From assembly GCA_947175605.1 (NCBI GenBank), contig CAMWNH010000001.1, forward strand, positions 62,001 through 126,000: DNA of 64,000 bases, in the 5' to 3' direction. Within the stretch, counting starts at the first letter, position 1, and every line of letters starts with the position of its first letter. Positions 18,436 through 25,411 of the stretch are shown one piece after another. Made by a program: the position numbers and the translations under genes. Source of the stretch: an uncultured Porphyromonadaceae bacterium (GTDB lineage Bacteria > Bacteroidota > Bacteroidia > Bacteroidales > Muribaculaceae). The notes under the pieces are model-generated. The model was not told the origin of the DNA. It did no database searches and worked only from the letters and a program-made list of their open reading frames with translations.

Positions 18436-18488
18436 TAGGCATAAAAAAAGAATGAGAAACGAAGTCCGAAGGCTTGCTGTTTCTCATT
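18436..18488 (-). terminator. Terminator of tRNA-Asp
   Basis: AATGAGAAAC at 18451-18460 and GTTTCTCATT at 18479-18488 form a 10-bp perfect stem. On the minus strand the stem is followed by a run of seven T (A-run at 18442-18449 on the plus strand). Confidence 0.8.
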
Positions 18489-18504
18489 CTCCTCTCTCCT
18501 CTTG

Positions 18505-18578
18505 CGGTATGGACGGGACTCGAACCCGCGACCCCCTGCGTGACAGGCAGGTATTCTAACCAGCTGAACTACCACACC
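18505..18578 (-). tRNA. tRNA-Asp (anticodon GTC)
   Basis: Full 74-nt cloverleaf on the minus strand. Acceptor stem GGTGTGG/CCATACC with one G-U pair, anticodon stem CCTGC/GCAGG with loop CTGTCAC, T loop TTCGAGT, and the discriminator G expected for tRNA-Asp. CCA is not encoded. Confidence 0.96.
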
Positions 18579-18621
18579 ATTTTTTTGTGGGAGAGACATC
18601 AGCTCTTTTGCTTTTGCGATG

Positions 18622-18653
18622 CAAAGTTACGACCTTTTTTTCGCTTCTCCAAA
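18622..18653 (-). promoter_or_regulatory. tRNA-Asp promoter
   Basis: On the minus strand TTTG (plus 18650-18653) and TAACTTTG (plus 18622-18629) are separated by exactly 20 nt. The rest of 18579-18720 is AT-rich and holds nothing else that I can support. Confidence 0.75.
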
Positions 18654-18723
18654 TTTTTTTCAAAAAAAATAAAATAAAATTTCGATTTCTGACTGGCGCA
18701 GGGTATGTATGTCTATTGAAAAA

Positions 18724-18758
18724 CACACCTGCAAGCGATTCAAACGCTTGCAGGTGTG
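18724..18758 (-). terminator. Terminator of the CotH-family gene
   Basis: A 14-bp perfect inverted repeat (CACACCTGCAAGCG at 18724-18737 with its complement at 18745-18758) lies 22 nt past the stop codon and is followed on the minus strand by a run of T. Confidence 0.85.
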
Positions 18759-18780
18759 AAGTCTATGTGTCGGAAATATC

Positions 18781-20721
18781 TTAGAGCCGAATGCGGCGGG
18801 CGGAGGTGCCTTTCACTTCGATGTAGATGTTGCCGCAGCGCGGATTCTCTACACGCATACCCTGAAGGTTGTAGTACTCGGCTTCGGCATCGGGAGTTTC
18901 CACCACCACGGGAGCTACGCCCGAAGGATCAGGCTTGGCATAGTCGGGCAGGGGAGCGGCCACGGTGGCGTCGCGTGCGGGCTCGGTGGCATTGGGCGAG
19001 GCAAGATAGTTGCCGAAACGCTCCTTGAGCCAGTTGGTCTTGTCATTCAGATGCCGGAGTACGCGGTTCAGACAGCCGTCCATGTCCGTATTGTCCACAA
19101 CCGGACGTGCGCCGTCAATGTCGGGCTGGCGTGCATCGTGCCAGCGCTTTCTGTCGGCCTTGGCTGCGGCCTTCAAGTGCGAGGCATATTCGCGCAGGGC
19201 CGGTTCCAGACCCTTGTAACCGTTGTTCATGAACCACAGCCACGTGGCCTTGACCTTATCGTTGAAGGTCTTGTTCTCGCGCATCGATGGAATCCATGTG
19301 TTGCCGAAAGGATCGCAGTTGTAGAAGAAGTCGCTCGTAGAACCATTGAAGGCATTGCCGCAGTCCCACAAGGGCGAGAAATGCCATTTCTGACCCTCGC
19401 CGCGGTCGCGGAAAAGGTAGGTCGAGCCGTGGTAGGATTCGTGGTGCGAGATGATTTCTTCCACCAGATAGTAGCGGGCGGCATCATCGAGATCCATATA
19501 GCGCCAGAGCTCGTCGGACTGATTGGCGGCGCCCACGGCATCGTTCATGGCCGTGAACTGGTCCGTGATGAAGCGCTTCTGCAGGTCGGAATATTCCTCG
19601 GGCGTATCCCAGGTCACGCGCAGGAGGTCGAGGTGATGTCTGTCGCTTGCGCAGGACTTTTCCTCGAGCTTAATTTGATTGTCCTCATCGTAGTTGTCGA
19701 GTTCCACGAGGTATCCGCCCGACACGAGCGCCGGATCGTCCACGAGATCGTCGAGCTCGGTGATATTCACGCGCTTCTTCTCCACGCGGATGCTCTCGGT
19801 GAGGAAATACAGGCCGCGGTAGTTGCCGTTGATCACAACTTCTACAGGCTGATGGCTGGGAGTCCAGGGCAGCCCTATGGCGCGGCCCAGCCAGAAGCCC
19901 GTGAAATTGCGCATGTAGCCATGCGTGTCGTCCGCATGGGCCAGCAGTGCGAAGTGCTTGCTGTTCGAGAGGCCCAGAAGGCTCTGCTTTTTGTCGAGTT
20001 TGAGCTTGAAGGGCTTCTTGGCATATGCCGTGCGCGTGTAGTTGCCGCGCGCCTTGATCTGCAGGGGCAGGGGCTCGTCCTTTGAGCCGATGGATTCCGC
20101 GCCCTCGGCCGCCATCCATTCGCAGCCATTGAGGTCAAGCCAGTATTCGGCATACGTGAAGTAGTTCTTGTGCCCCAGGTTGCGGTCGATCACTTCGTCG
20201 TTCAGCGCCGTATGCTCCTCGTCGGTGTAGACGTTGATGTAGAGCACGGGCAGTGTGCCCGAGAGCGACGGATCGGTTGGCATGTCGGGAGCCTGGTGGC
20301 CGTTGGCCGAAATGCGCATATAGGTAGGGCACAGTGCTGTGCCGTTGAGCTCGATGTCGAAGGTCAGCGTCACGTCGCGCAGGCCGTTGGCCTGGAAATT
20401 GCCGTTGGTGGGCACCATCTCCACGGTGGCCGCATCCGAGATTTCCACCAGGGGCTCGCCCTTGGCGTTGGCCGAACCGTAGTCCATGCCCCATTCTTCA
20501 TCGGCGATCTTGAACTGGCCGTCCAGCTCGTCGAGATGCAGAGTGTATTGCTTGTCGGTGCGTGTGAAGCGGAAGGCCTCGCGTGCATCCCACACGCCTC
20601 CGGTCATGCTGCCGCGCAGATACATCACCGGATAGCCCTGAGAGTCGACCGTCTCTGCCATAGCATAGCTCACGCCGGCGACGACACACAGCAGGGCAAC
20701 AAATATTTTTTTGAAATTCAT
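18781..20721 (-). CDS. CotH-kinase family exported protein
   Basis: 646 aa. Signal peptide residues 1-23. Residues about 25-150 form a SusE/SusF-like or carbohydrate-module-like beta region (P-V-M-Y-L-R-G-S-M-T-G). The CotH kinase-like domain follows (about 165-560): I-K-A-R-G-N-Y-T, K-P-F-K-L-K-L-D-K-K, R-G-L-Y-F-L-T-E-S-I-R, and the metal-binding region F-S-P-L-W-D-C-G-N-A-F. CotH proteins phosphorylate proteins with an atypical kinase fold in spore coats; the role in Bacteroidales is unknown. The C-terminus (Y-Y-N-L-Q-G-M-R-V to the end) is the short sorting-like tail common on exported proteins in this group. It has a strong promoter and its own terminator, so it is monocistronic. Confidence 0.85.
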   Translation of the reverse strand: MNFKKIFVALLCVVAGVSYAMAETVDSQGYPVMYLRGSMTGGVWDAREAFRFTRTDKQYTLHLDELDGQFKIADEEWGMDYGSANAKGEPLVEISDAATVEMVPTNGNFQANGLRDVTLTFDIELNGTALCPTYMRISANGHQAPDMPTDPSLSGTLPVLYINVYTDEEHTALNDEVIDRNLGHKNYFTYAEYWLDLNGCEWMAAEGAESIGSKDEPLPLQIKARGNYTRTAYAKKPFKLKLDKKQSLLGLSNSKHFALLAHADDTHGYMRNFTGFWLGRAIGLPWTPSHQPVEVVINGNYRGLYFLTESIRVEKKRVNITELDDLVDDPALVSGGYLVELDNYDEDNQIKLEEKSCASDRHHLDLLRVTWDTPEEYSDLQKRFITDQFTAMNDAVGAANQSDELWRYMDLDDAARYYLVEEIISHHESYHGSTYLFRDRGEGQKWHFSPLWDCGNAFNGSTSDFFYNCDPFGNTWIPSMRENKTFNDKVKATWLWFMNNGYKGLEPALREYASHLKAAAKADRKRWHDARQPDIDGARPVVDNTDMDGCLNRVLRHLNDKTNWLKERFGNYLASPNATEPARDATVAAPLPDYAKPDPSGVAPVVVETPDAEAEYYNLQGMRVENPRCGNIYIEVKGTSARRIRL

Positions 20722-20775
20722 GGTTGGTAAGTTGGTTTATTGTTGTTTCGAATCATGGGTTTGCAAACCCGCATA

Positions 20776-20807
20776 CAAAAATACGAAAATTCGGCGCCAA
20801 ATCCAAA
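20776..20807 (-). promoter_or_regulatory. Promoter of the CotH-family gene
   Basis: On the minus strand TTTG (plus 20804-20807) and TATTTTTG (plus 20776-20783) lie 20 nt apart. Predicted leader about 50 nt, including a GGGTTTGCAAACCC palindrome at 20758-20770. Confidence 0.7.
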
Positions 20808-20828
20808 TAAATCTCTGCTGCCGGGGGG

Positions 20829-20860
20829 CTTGCACAGACGGAATTTAAGTCGTAACTTTG
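20829..20860 (+). promoter_or_regulatory. Promoter reading into a gene-free stretch
   Basis: CTTG at 20829-20832 and TAACTTTG at 20853-20860, exactly 20 nt apart. It diverges from the CotH promoter and no convincing protein gene follows, which suggests a non-coding RNA. Confidence 0.6.
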
Positions 20861-20865
20861 CACCA

Positions 20866-21360
20866 AAGGCTGAAAGCAGAAGCCTCGCAGGTCGAGGCAT
20901 TCACCGTAGGCCGCAAAGGCCGGCCATGCGGCTTGCCACGACATATGGAAAAGCGTTTATCGGCGCTCTTTTCTGACATCTTGAAATCTGGAAAATTTCT
21001 TTGGTATAGTCAGAACTGCAGCAAACGGTAGATGCCTTGCGGATATGTACGGATCCGGGAGGTAGGGCGCAAGGCGCCCGCGCTCCTTTCGGTGTAGTCA
21101 TCATATTCTGCGTGAGGTTTCTGCAAGTTTGCTCGTTCTTCTATACCGGGCATTCCAGAGCCTCAAGATGTGGAACGGGCAGCAAGTATGGCTCTCACGC
21201 ATTTTCTTTTTCCCACAGGTATAACAAAGCACGCACGCCCCGGGAGCCGGCGACCGAACTGAAAACAGAGCATCGCCAATATAGCCCTGCGCGGCGCCCA
21301 GTGTGTCGCAGAAAAGTGAAGTGGAGACCCCTGCACTGAGGCCTCCACTTCGTTTGTTTT
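20866..21360 (+). ncRNA. Candidate structured non-coding RNA, about 490 nt
   Basis: This gene-free stretch starts at a consensus promoter and ends at an intrinsic-terminator-like hairpin. Strong local hairpins are visible: GCCTCG/CGAGGC (20882-20898), GCCGCA/TGCGGC (20912-20934), GGGCGC/GCGCCC (21064-21078), and a longer-range pairing of GCGTGAG near 21109 with CTCACGC near 21193. I checked for hallmarks of RNase P RNA, tmRNA and the SRP RNA and saw none. The only plus-strand frame (21037-21339, 100 codons) is very Arg/Ser/Cys-rich and looks non-coding. It may be a novel RNA or the remains of a decayed gene. Confidence 0.4.
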
Positions 21361-21362
21361 GC
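21317..21362 (+). terminator. Terminator-like hairpin
   Basis: AAGTGGAG and CTCCACTT (about 21317-21324 and 21342-21349) form an 8-bp stem, followed by CGTTTGTTTTG. It would end the candidate RNA that begins near 20866. Confidence 0.5.
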
Positions 21363-21404
21363 GTGTCCGCACGGATGCATGTCCGGGCAGACGATGCTGA
21401 GGAT

Positions 21405-21791
21405 TTATCGGATTTTGGTCCACTCCCACAGCTCCGACTTGTCGTCGTCAATGGATTTTATCACGAGGGTTCTGGACGTGAGCGTGTAGATGCGATATCT
21501 ACTCACATCGCCGTAACTTTCATCGTACAAGGTGAGGATATCACCTCGGAGCGTATAGCTGCCATACTCGTCCCAGTCGCCTGAGCCGCCAACCGAAATC
21601 CAGGTGTAGCTGCCGTTTTTCTTAAAAGTCAGGGTCTCGTAAATGTCATAATTGCTGAAGCCCCACGAGCCGACCAGCAGGGATTTCTCCGTGTCCTTGT
21701 CGCCTTTGGGATCATCGTCGTCGTCCTTGTCGCAGGCTGCGAAGACGAAGGGCAGCATGGCGATGAGGAGGTATCTGAGAATCTTTGTCAT
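21405..21791 (-). CDS. Surface-type lipoprotein, lipocalin-like, paralogue 1
   Basis: 128 aa. Signal peptide with Cys20 as lipid-attachment site; the mature start C-D-K-D-D-D matches the Bacteroidetes export signal (K-D/E-D/E) that sends lipoproteins to the cell surface. After an acidic linker the domain (about 40-128) has alternating beta strands with W-G-F, T-L-T-F-K-K-N-G-S-Y and W-E-W-T-K, as in small lipocalin-like proteins. Function unknown. The signal-peptide region is almost identical at DNA level to that of 21957-22373, but the mature parts differ, pointing to duplication plus divergence. Confidence 0.75.
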   Translation of the reverse strand: MTKILRYLLIAMLPFVFAACDKDDDDDPKGDKDTEKSLLVGSWGFSNYDIYETLTFKKNGSYTWISVGGSGDWDEYGSYTLRGDILTLYDESYGDVSRYRIYTLTSRTLVIKSIDDDKSELWEWTKIR

Positions 21792-21829
21792 TAATTCGTG
21801 TGATTTTTTTATTTCGAAATTCGATTTAA

Positions 21830-21910
21830 TGTAGGGACATGCCTTTGGCTCGTAGCAGTAAAGAGCTCATTCTTTGAGTGTTGGCGACATGCCGAAGGCA
21901 TGTCCGTACA
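21830..21910. repeat. Intergenic hairpin repeat, two inverted copies
   Basis: TGTAGGGACATGCCTTTGGC at 21830-21849 and an inverted copy (complement of TGTACGGACATGCCTTCGGC) at 21891-21910. The second copy holds a perfect ACATGCC-GAA-GGCATGT palindrome at 21887-21903. Related copies lie at 18364-18383 and 22411-22430. Confidence 0.7.
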
Positions 21911-21956
21911 CGTCGCGGGCAATCTGCGTGCCTGAACACGCCCCTGCATTCCGGAT

Positions 21957-22373
21957 TTACTTCTTCTTCAGCGTGATTCTGTCACCTCCGGCGGTCAAAG
22001 TCATGTTTTTCCCGGAAATTTTGCAGCCGAAGTATTCCATCTCAGGTTCGTCATACCTTTCATCTTCGTCTTCAGTGATGTATAGGTAGAGGATTTCAAT
22101 ATCGCTATCATACTCATAGTAGCCCTTGCAATATCCGAAATCTCTTTCGTCATCATCCCAGTATTTCCATGTGAAATTACCGTTGGATTTGAAATCCATA
22201 GACCATAGTTGAGAGGTGCTGTCGTAGCCATCGTCATATGTGTAGGTGCCGGTCCATGTACCGACGATATTTGCATCGCTACCCTTGGGATCGTCTTTAT
22301 CGTCGTCCTTGTCGCAGGCCGCGAAGACGAAGGGCAGCATGGCAATGAGGAGATATCTGAGAATCTTTGTCAT
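21957..22373 (-). CDS. Surface-type lipoprotein, lipocalin-like, paralogue 2
   Basis: 138 aa. Same signal peptide as paralogue 1 (MTKILRYLLIAMLPFVFAAC), same acidic D-K-D-D-D export signal. The mature domain begins I-V-G-T-W-T-G-T-Y-T-Y and contains F-K-S-N-G-N-F-T-W-K and a C-terminal G-K-N-M-T-L-T, a lipocalin/META-like beta pattern close to that of paralogue 3. Probably surface exposed. It is separated from paralogue 1 by the hairpin repeat at 21830-21910. Confidence 0.75.
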   Translation of the reverse strand: MTKILRYLLIAMLPFVFAACDKDDDKDDPKGSDANIVGTWTGTYTYDDGYDSTSQLWSMDFKSNGNFTWKYWDDDERDFGYCKGYYEYDSDIEILYLYITEDEDERYDEPEMEYFGCKISGKNMTLTAGGDRITLKKK

Positions 22374-22410
22374 TGATTTGTATGAATTTTTAATTTGAAA
22401 TTCGATTTAA

Positions 22411-22474
22411 TGTAGGGACGAGCCTTTGGCACGTAGCAGGCGCAAAAAGCTCATTCTATGCATCTGCTACGTGC
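22411..22474. repeat. Intergenic hairpin repeat copy
   Basis: TGTAGGGACGAGCCTTTGGC at 22411-22430 is a variant of the dispersed repeat. It is continued by an 11-bp inverted repeat, GCACGTAGCAG at 22429-22439 with CTGCTACGTGC at 22464-22474, which lies directly after the stop of the barrel gene and could also terminate its transcript. Confidence 0.65.
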
Positions 22475-22477
22475 TGA

Positions 22478-23176
22478 TCAGAATGCGAAACCGAGGCCCA
22501 GATGTAGATTGCCCGTGTTGATCTTATCCTTCTTATACGACCAGGCAGGAATGAAATCAGTGCCGTATTGAACCGTCAGGTACACGCGTGAGTATTGGAA
22601 GGTTGCGCCTATTTGCCAGCCCATCTGGAAGCGATTATATACGCCATCTTTACCCATCTTATCTTTGTCGAAGTAGCTCCATTTGTTGTCGTATATTTTC
22701 TCGCCATCGGAATCTTCTTCTACTTCCTTGCCGTTCATCAGGGCGTGTATCTTGAAGTTGATGCCAATGAAGGGGGCGATGCTGAATTCGTCCATGATGG
22801 CGAAGCGATAGCTGTAGTTTACGGGCACCTGGAAGTTCATGTTTGTAAATTTTTCGTACTCGCGGCCATAGCGGTCTTCATCCGAATAAGGGGTGGCGAA
22901 GTCGAAGTTTACATTCAGGCCCGCTTCAACGAACATGGGCAGCGAGCTGCTGAGGCTGAAGCCGTGCAGATAGTTGATGCCGATGCCGTTGGCAGAGTAG
23001 TTGCCATCTTTCTCTTTCCAGTTGTTGTGATAGCTGGTGTTGTTGTAGGTGATACCCAGGCGATTGTAACCCTTGATGTCGTCGGACGAGCGGAGATCAT
23101 ACTCTCCGGCGCGCTGTGCGCTGACGCTTGTTGCAGCCATGAGAGCCGTCAGGGCAAGAATAATAGTCTTTTTCAT
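22478..23176 (-). CDS. Outer-membrane beta-barrel protein
   Basis: 232 aa. Signal peptide residues 1-20 (ends S-V-S-A-Q-R). The rest is a pattern of short amphipathic beta strands with aromatic ends and polar loops (L-G-I-T-Y-N-N-T-S-Y, F-V-E-A-G-L-N-V-N-F, V-Y-L-T-V-Q-Y-G-T-D-F) and a terminal phenylalanine (L-G-L-G-F-A-F), as in OmpA/OmpW-like 8- to 10-stranded porin-like proteins. Specific function unknown. 33 nt downstream of the propeller gene at 23210, so probably co-transcribed with it. Confidence 0.75.
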   Translation of the reverse strand: MKKTIILALTALMAATSVSAQRAGEYDLRSSDDIKGYNRLGITYNNTSYHNNWKEKDGNYSANGIGINYLHGFSLSSSLPMFVEAGLNVNFDFATPYSDEDRYGREYEKFTNMNFQVPVNYSYRFAIMDEFSIAPFIGINFKIHALMNGKEVEEDSDGEKIYDNKWSYFDKDKMGKDGVYNRFQMGWQIGATFQYSRVYLTVQYGTDFIPAWSYKKDKINTGNLHLGLGFAF

Positions 23177-23209
23177 ATCGTTGTTTTTGAGAGGTTTGTG
23201 TTGTCGGGT

Positions 23210-24223
23210 TTAGAGTGCGAAATCCATTTTCCAGACGTTATACACGCCATCCTTCGAGCCTCGCTGCGACACGAAGTAGAAGCTCTTGCCGTCGGGAGCC
23301 CATACGGCCGAGAGGTCGTTGCCCGGATGATAGGTGAGCTGGGTGAACTGTGTACCGTCCGTGCGGATTGCGAAGATGTCGGTGTTGATGTTTTTGCCCT
23401 TCTCGTCCATCGAGGTGCCCGTCACCAGCAGCCAGCGGCCGTCGGGCGAGAGGCGCGGGGTAGTGAAGCTGCGTCCGGGCATCGACAGGAGGATTTCCTC
23501 AACGCCGGTCTTCAGGTTCACACGCCAGATCTCGCTCTCGTGCTTGTCGGTATAGCGTGCGCAGTAGATCACATCCGGATTGCCCGGGATGAGGCAGGGC
23601 GTCATGCCGCGCGAATAGTTGGAGAAGAGGTTTTTCTTGCGGTCGTAGCTCCAGATGCTGTAGTTGCCCATGCCCTCGCCGCGATGGAAAAGGATGGTGT
23701 TGTTGTCCTTGGTCATCTGGCCGGAGAAGTCATTGTCCATGCCCTGCGAGATCTGGCGCACTACGTTGCCTTCCTCGGCTTCGATGAGATATACGCCGTA
23801 GTGGCCCGAGCGGTATTCCGTGAAGCACAGAGTTTTGCCGTCGGGACTCCAGTTGAAGTCCGATACATTGGTGCGGAAGGTGCGCTGGGTACTTGCGCCG
23901 CCGCGCGCCGCGTCCTTCACCATCACGTTGGACGTCTTGTTCTTCCAGTTGAGGTAAGCGAGTTTCTTGCCGTCGGGTGAGACGGCGATGCGCGGATTCA
24001 CCCACCAGTCGATTTTCGAGAGGTTCTTGATGCCAAGAATGCCTTTTGCGGTGCTTACGAGATTCTCGGAATTCACGCAGTCGGCGTCCTCGGTGATTTT
24101 CTCGAACTTATTGCCGCCTTCCTCGGGCACATATACCTCAGACAGGTCCGTGACAACGCGTTTGGCGTCAGCCACACCGGCGCAGCAGAGTGCGGCAAGT
24201 GCCGCGATAATGGTTTTTTTCAT
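23210..24223 (-). CDS. Exported PD40/TolB-like beta-propeller protein
   Basis: 337 aa with a signal peptide (residues 1-20). At least five WD40-like PD40 repeats are visible with the core S-P-D-G-K/R-x-L/W: V-S-P-D-G-K-K-L-A-Y-L, W-S-P-D-G-K-T-L-C-F, L-S-P-D-G-R-W-L-L-V and W-A-P-D-G-K-S-F-Y-F. Such propellers are found in TolB and in periplasmic peptidase-associated proteins, where they bind proteins or glycans. No peptidase domain follows. Its role together with the neighbouring barrel and surface lipoproteins is not known. Confidence 0.75.
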   Translation of the reverse strand: MKKTIIAALAALCCAGVADAKRVVTDLSEVYVPEEGGNKFEKITEDADCVNSENLVSTAKGILGIKNLSKIDWWVNPRIAVSPDGKKLAYLNWKNKTSNVMVKDAARGGASTQRTFRTNVSDFNWSPDGKTLCFTEYRSGHYGVYLIEAEEGNVVRQISQGMDNDFSGQMTKDNNTILFHRGEGMGNYSIWSYDRKKNLFSNYSRGMTPCLIPGNPDVIYCARYTDKHESEIWRVNLKTGVEEILLSMPGRSFTTPRLSPDGRWLLVTGTSMDEKGKNINTDIFAIRTDGTQFTQLTYHPGNDLSAVWAPDGKSFYFVSQRGSKDGVYNVWKMDFAL

Positions 24224-24322
24224 TTGCTGAATCCTGATAAAGGGCCGGAAGCGGGACCGCCGGTTTTTGACTTGGCGAGGGGCTCCGGCTTCCGGCCGCA
24301 GGTTAGAAAAGCATCCGGTGTG

Positions 24323-24787
24323 TTATTTTTTTCTTGTCAGCGTGGCTGTACCGTCGATGTCGTTGCCGCTGAGATACATCTTGTTGCCCGATATGCGGCA
24401 TCCGAAAGTCACCGTTTCCGAGTCTTCGCCCCAGTCGCCTTCTTCGTCGTCTCCCTGGACGGTCAGGCGCAGCTTCTCACGGTCTTCGTCGTAGGTGTAG
24501 ATGCCATAGAGACTATATTCATCATCATAGTCCAGCTCCACGCAGTCAAGGGTGAACTTACCGTTGGTCTTGAGAACGAGTGTCCATTTTTCGGACCACA
24601 TGTCGTAGCCTTCACCGTCTTCATCGAAATCAACGGTTCCGGTCCATGTGCCGGCTATTTCAACGTACTCGGTGCGGTCGTCGTCATTGTTGTCATCGTC
24701 CTTGTCGTTCTTGGGTTCGTCCTTGTCGCAGGCTGCGAATGCCAGGGGAAGCATGAAAATTAGCAGATACTTGAGCAGTTTTGCCAT
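24323..24787 (-). CDS. Surface-type lipoprotein, lipocalin-like, paralogue 3
   Basis: 154 aa. The frame is open to 24901, but the ATG at 24787 (M-A-K-L-L-K-Y-L-L-I-F-M-L-P) gives a clean signal peptide with lipobox F-A-A-C and export signal C-D-K-D-E. An Asp-rich linker of about 20 residues precedes a domain with I-A-G-T-W-T-G-T-V and V-L-K-T-N-G-K-F-T-L, clearly related to the paralogues at 21405 and 21957. It is the most diverged member. Promoter assignment is complicated by the 6S-like RNA just upstream. Confidence 0.75.
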   Translation of the reverse strand: MAKLLKYLLIFMLPLAFAACDKDEPKNDKDDDNNDDDRTEYVEIAGTWTGTVDFDEDGEGYDMWSEKWTLVLKTNGKFTLDCVELDYDDEYSLYGIYTYDEDREKLRLTVQGDDEEGDWGEDSETVTFGCRISGNKMYLSGNDIDGTATLTRKK

Positions 24788-24844
24788 TTTATTTGTTGGG
24801 TTGTTTTGGCCGAGCCCATTCCTTGCTTGGCAATAAAAAAAGAA

Positions 24845-25090
24845 AAAGCGTGGAATGACTCCTTGTCTATCTTCTCGGAGGCATCGCCAAACGCCCAACA
24901 CAAAATAAACGGTTCATTTCCACGCCTACGTATATAGCCGGACCTCCGCACAATGCGGGCCCGTGTATATGCGCGTGCTGCATAGCAAGGTTGAAAATGC
25001 TGTGTCCTTTGTGTTCTTGAAATTTGGCGATTTCCGAGAAAGGATAAAGCAAGTTACGCTTTCAAAATGTCTTGTCCGGCTTCCCGAACG
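24845..25090 (-). ncRNA. Candidate 6S-like RNA
   Basis: The minus-strand stretch folds into one long rod. The closing stem pairs plus 25034-25040 with 24872-24878 (TTCTCGG/CCGAGAA) and 25023-25031 with 24883-24891 (ATCGCCAAA/TTTGGCGAT). Further in, 25008-25015 pairs with 24897-24904 (AACACAAA/TTTGTGTT). The tip is a GGGCC-CGCA/TGCG-GGTCC hairpin at about 24940-24962. A consensus promoter lies upstream and a T-rich run (plus A-rich 24832-24847) follows. Rod shape, size and own promoter fit 6S RNA, which binds RNA polymerase; the assignment is inference, since I could not compare it with a family model. Confidence 0.5.
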
Positions 25091-25094
25091 GCTG

Positions 25095-25125
25095 CAAAGA
25101 TAGTGAATATTTTTATTTCTGCAAA
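25095..25125 (-). promoter_or_regulatory. Promoter of the 6S-like RNA
   Basis: On the minus strand TTTG (plus 25122-25125) and TATCTTTG (plus 25095-25102) lie 19 nt apart. Predicted start near 25090. Confidence 0.65.
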
Positions 25126-25236
25126 AAATAAAGTGCTGACTGTGTGCGCATCGTAAAGCAAAATTGCGCCATATGTGAAAATGCATTAAAAACAATTAAA
25201 TAGTGCGTATTTGTGTTTTTAATCCCAAAATTTGCG

Positions 25237-25388
25237 TACCTTTGTATGCGGATAGTTTGCGCGAGCGTCTCACGCCGGAATGGTGCCGGATTCCCGACGC
25301 GGCTTCCGTCAGACAGAAAGTATAAGTGAATCATAGGTTAAAAAAACACGTGCAGCAACTCGGGAGAGTCGCTGCACGTAAGTTTTTT
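25237..25388 (+). ncRNA. Candidate small RNA ending at a shared terminator
   Basis: TACCTTTG at 25237-25244 is a consensus -7 box; TTTG at 25210-25213 is 23 nt upstream, slightly long. The stretch after it folds: GCGTC (25265-25269) and GACGC enclose GGAAT/ATTCC within about 35 nt. It runs into the hairpin at 25348-25379 followed by TTTTTT. No open frame of note. If real, an RNA of about 140 nt that faces the thiamine operon. Confidence 0.35.
25339..25388. terminator. Bidirectional terminator after pnuT
   Basis: CGTGCAGC at 25349-25356 pairs with GCTGCACG at 25371-25378; an inner ACTC/GAGT extends the stem. There is a T-run on both sides (A-run 25339-25346 for the minus strand, T-run 25383-25388 for the plus strand). 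It ends the thiamine operon. Confidence 0.85.
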
Positions 25389-25411
25389 ATGCGGGGAGAA
25401 GTCGAGGGGCG

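Noticed and set aside
21037-21339. Plus-strand frame of 100 codons in the candidate RNA
   Set aside because: Very rich in Arg, Ser and Cys with no hydrophobic core, and it starts far from the promoter; judged non-coding.
20866-21360. RNase P RNA, tmRNA or SRP RNA as identity of the gene-free stretch
   Set aside because: The RNase P core GAGGAAAGTCC, the tRNA-like ends of tmRNA and the GGAAGCAGC-type SRP core are all absent on both strands.
25113-25334. Minus-strand frame of 73 codons upstream of the 6S-like RNA
   Set aside because: Crosses a consensus promoter of the same strand and shows no family features.
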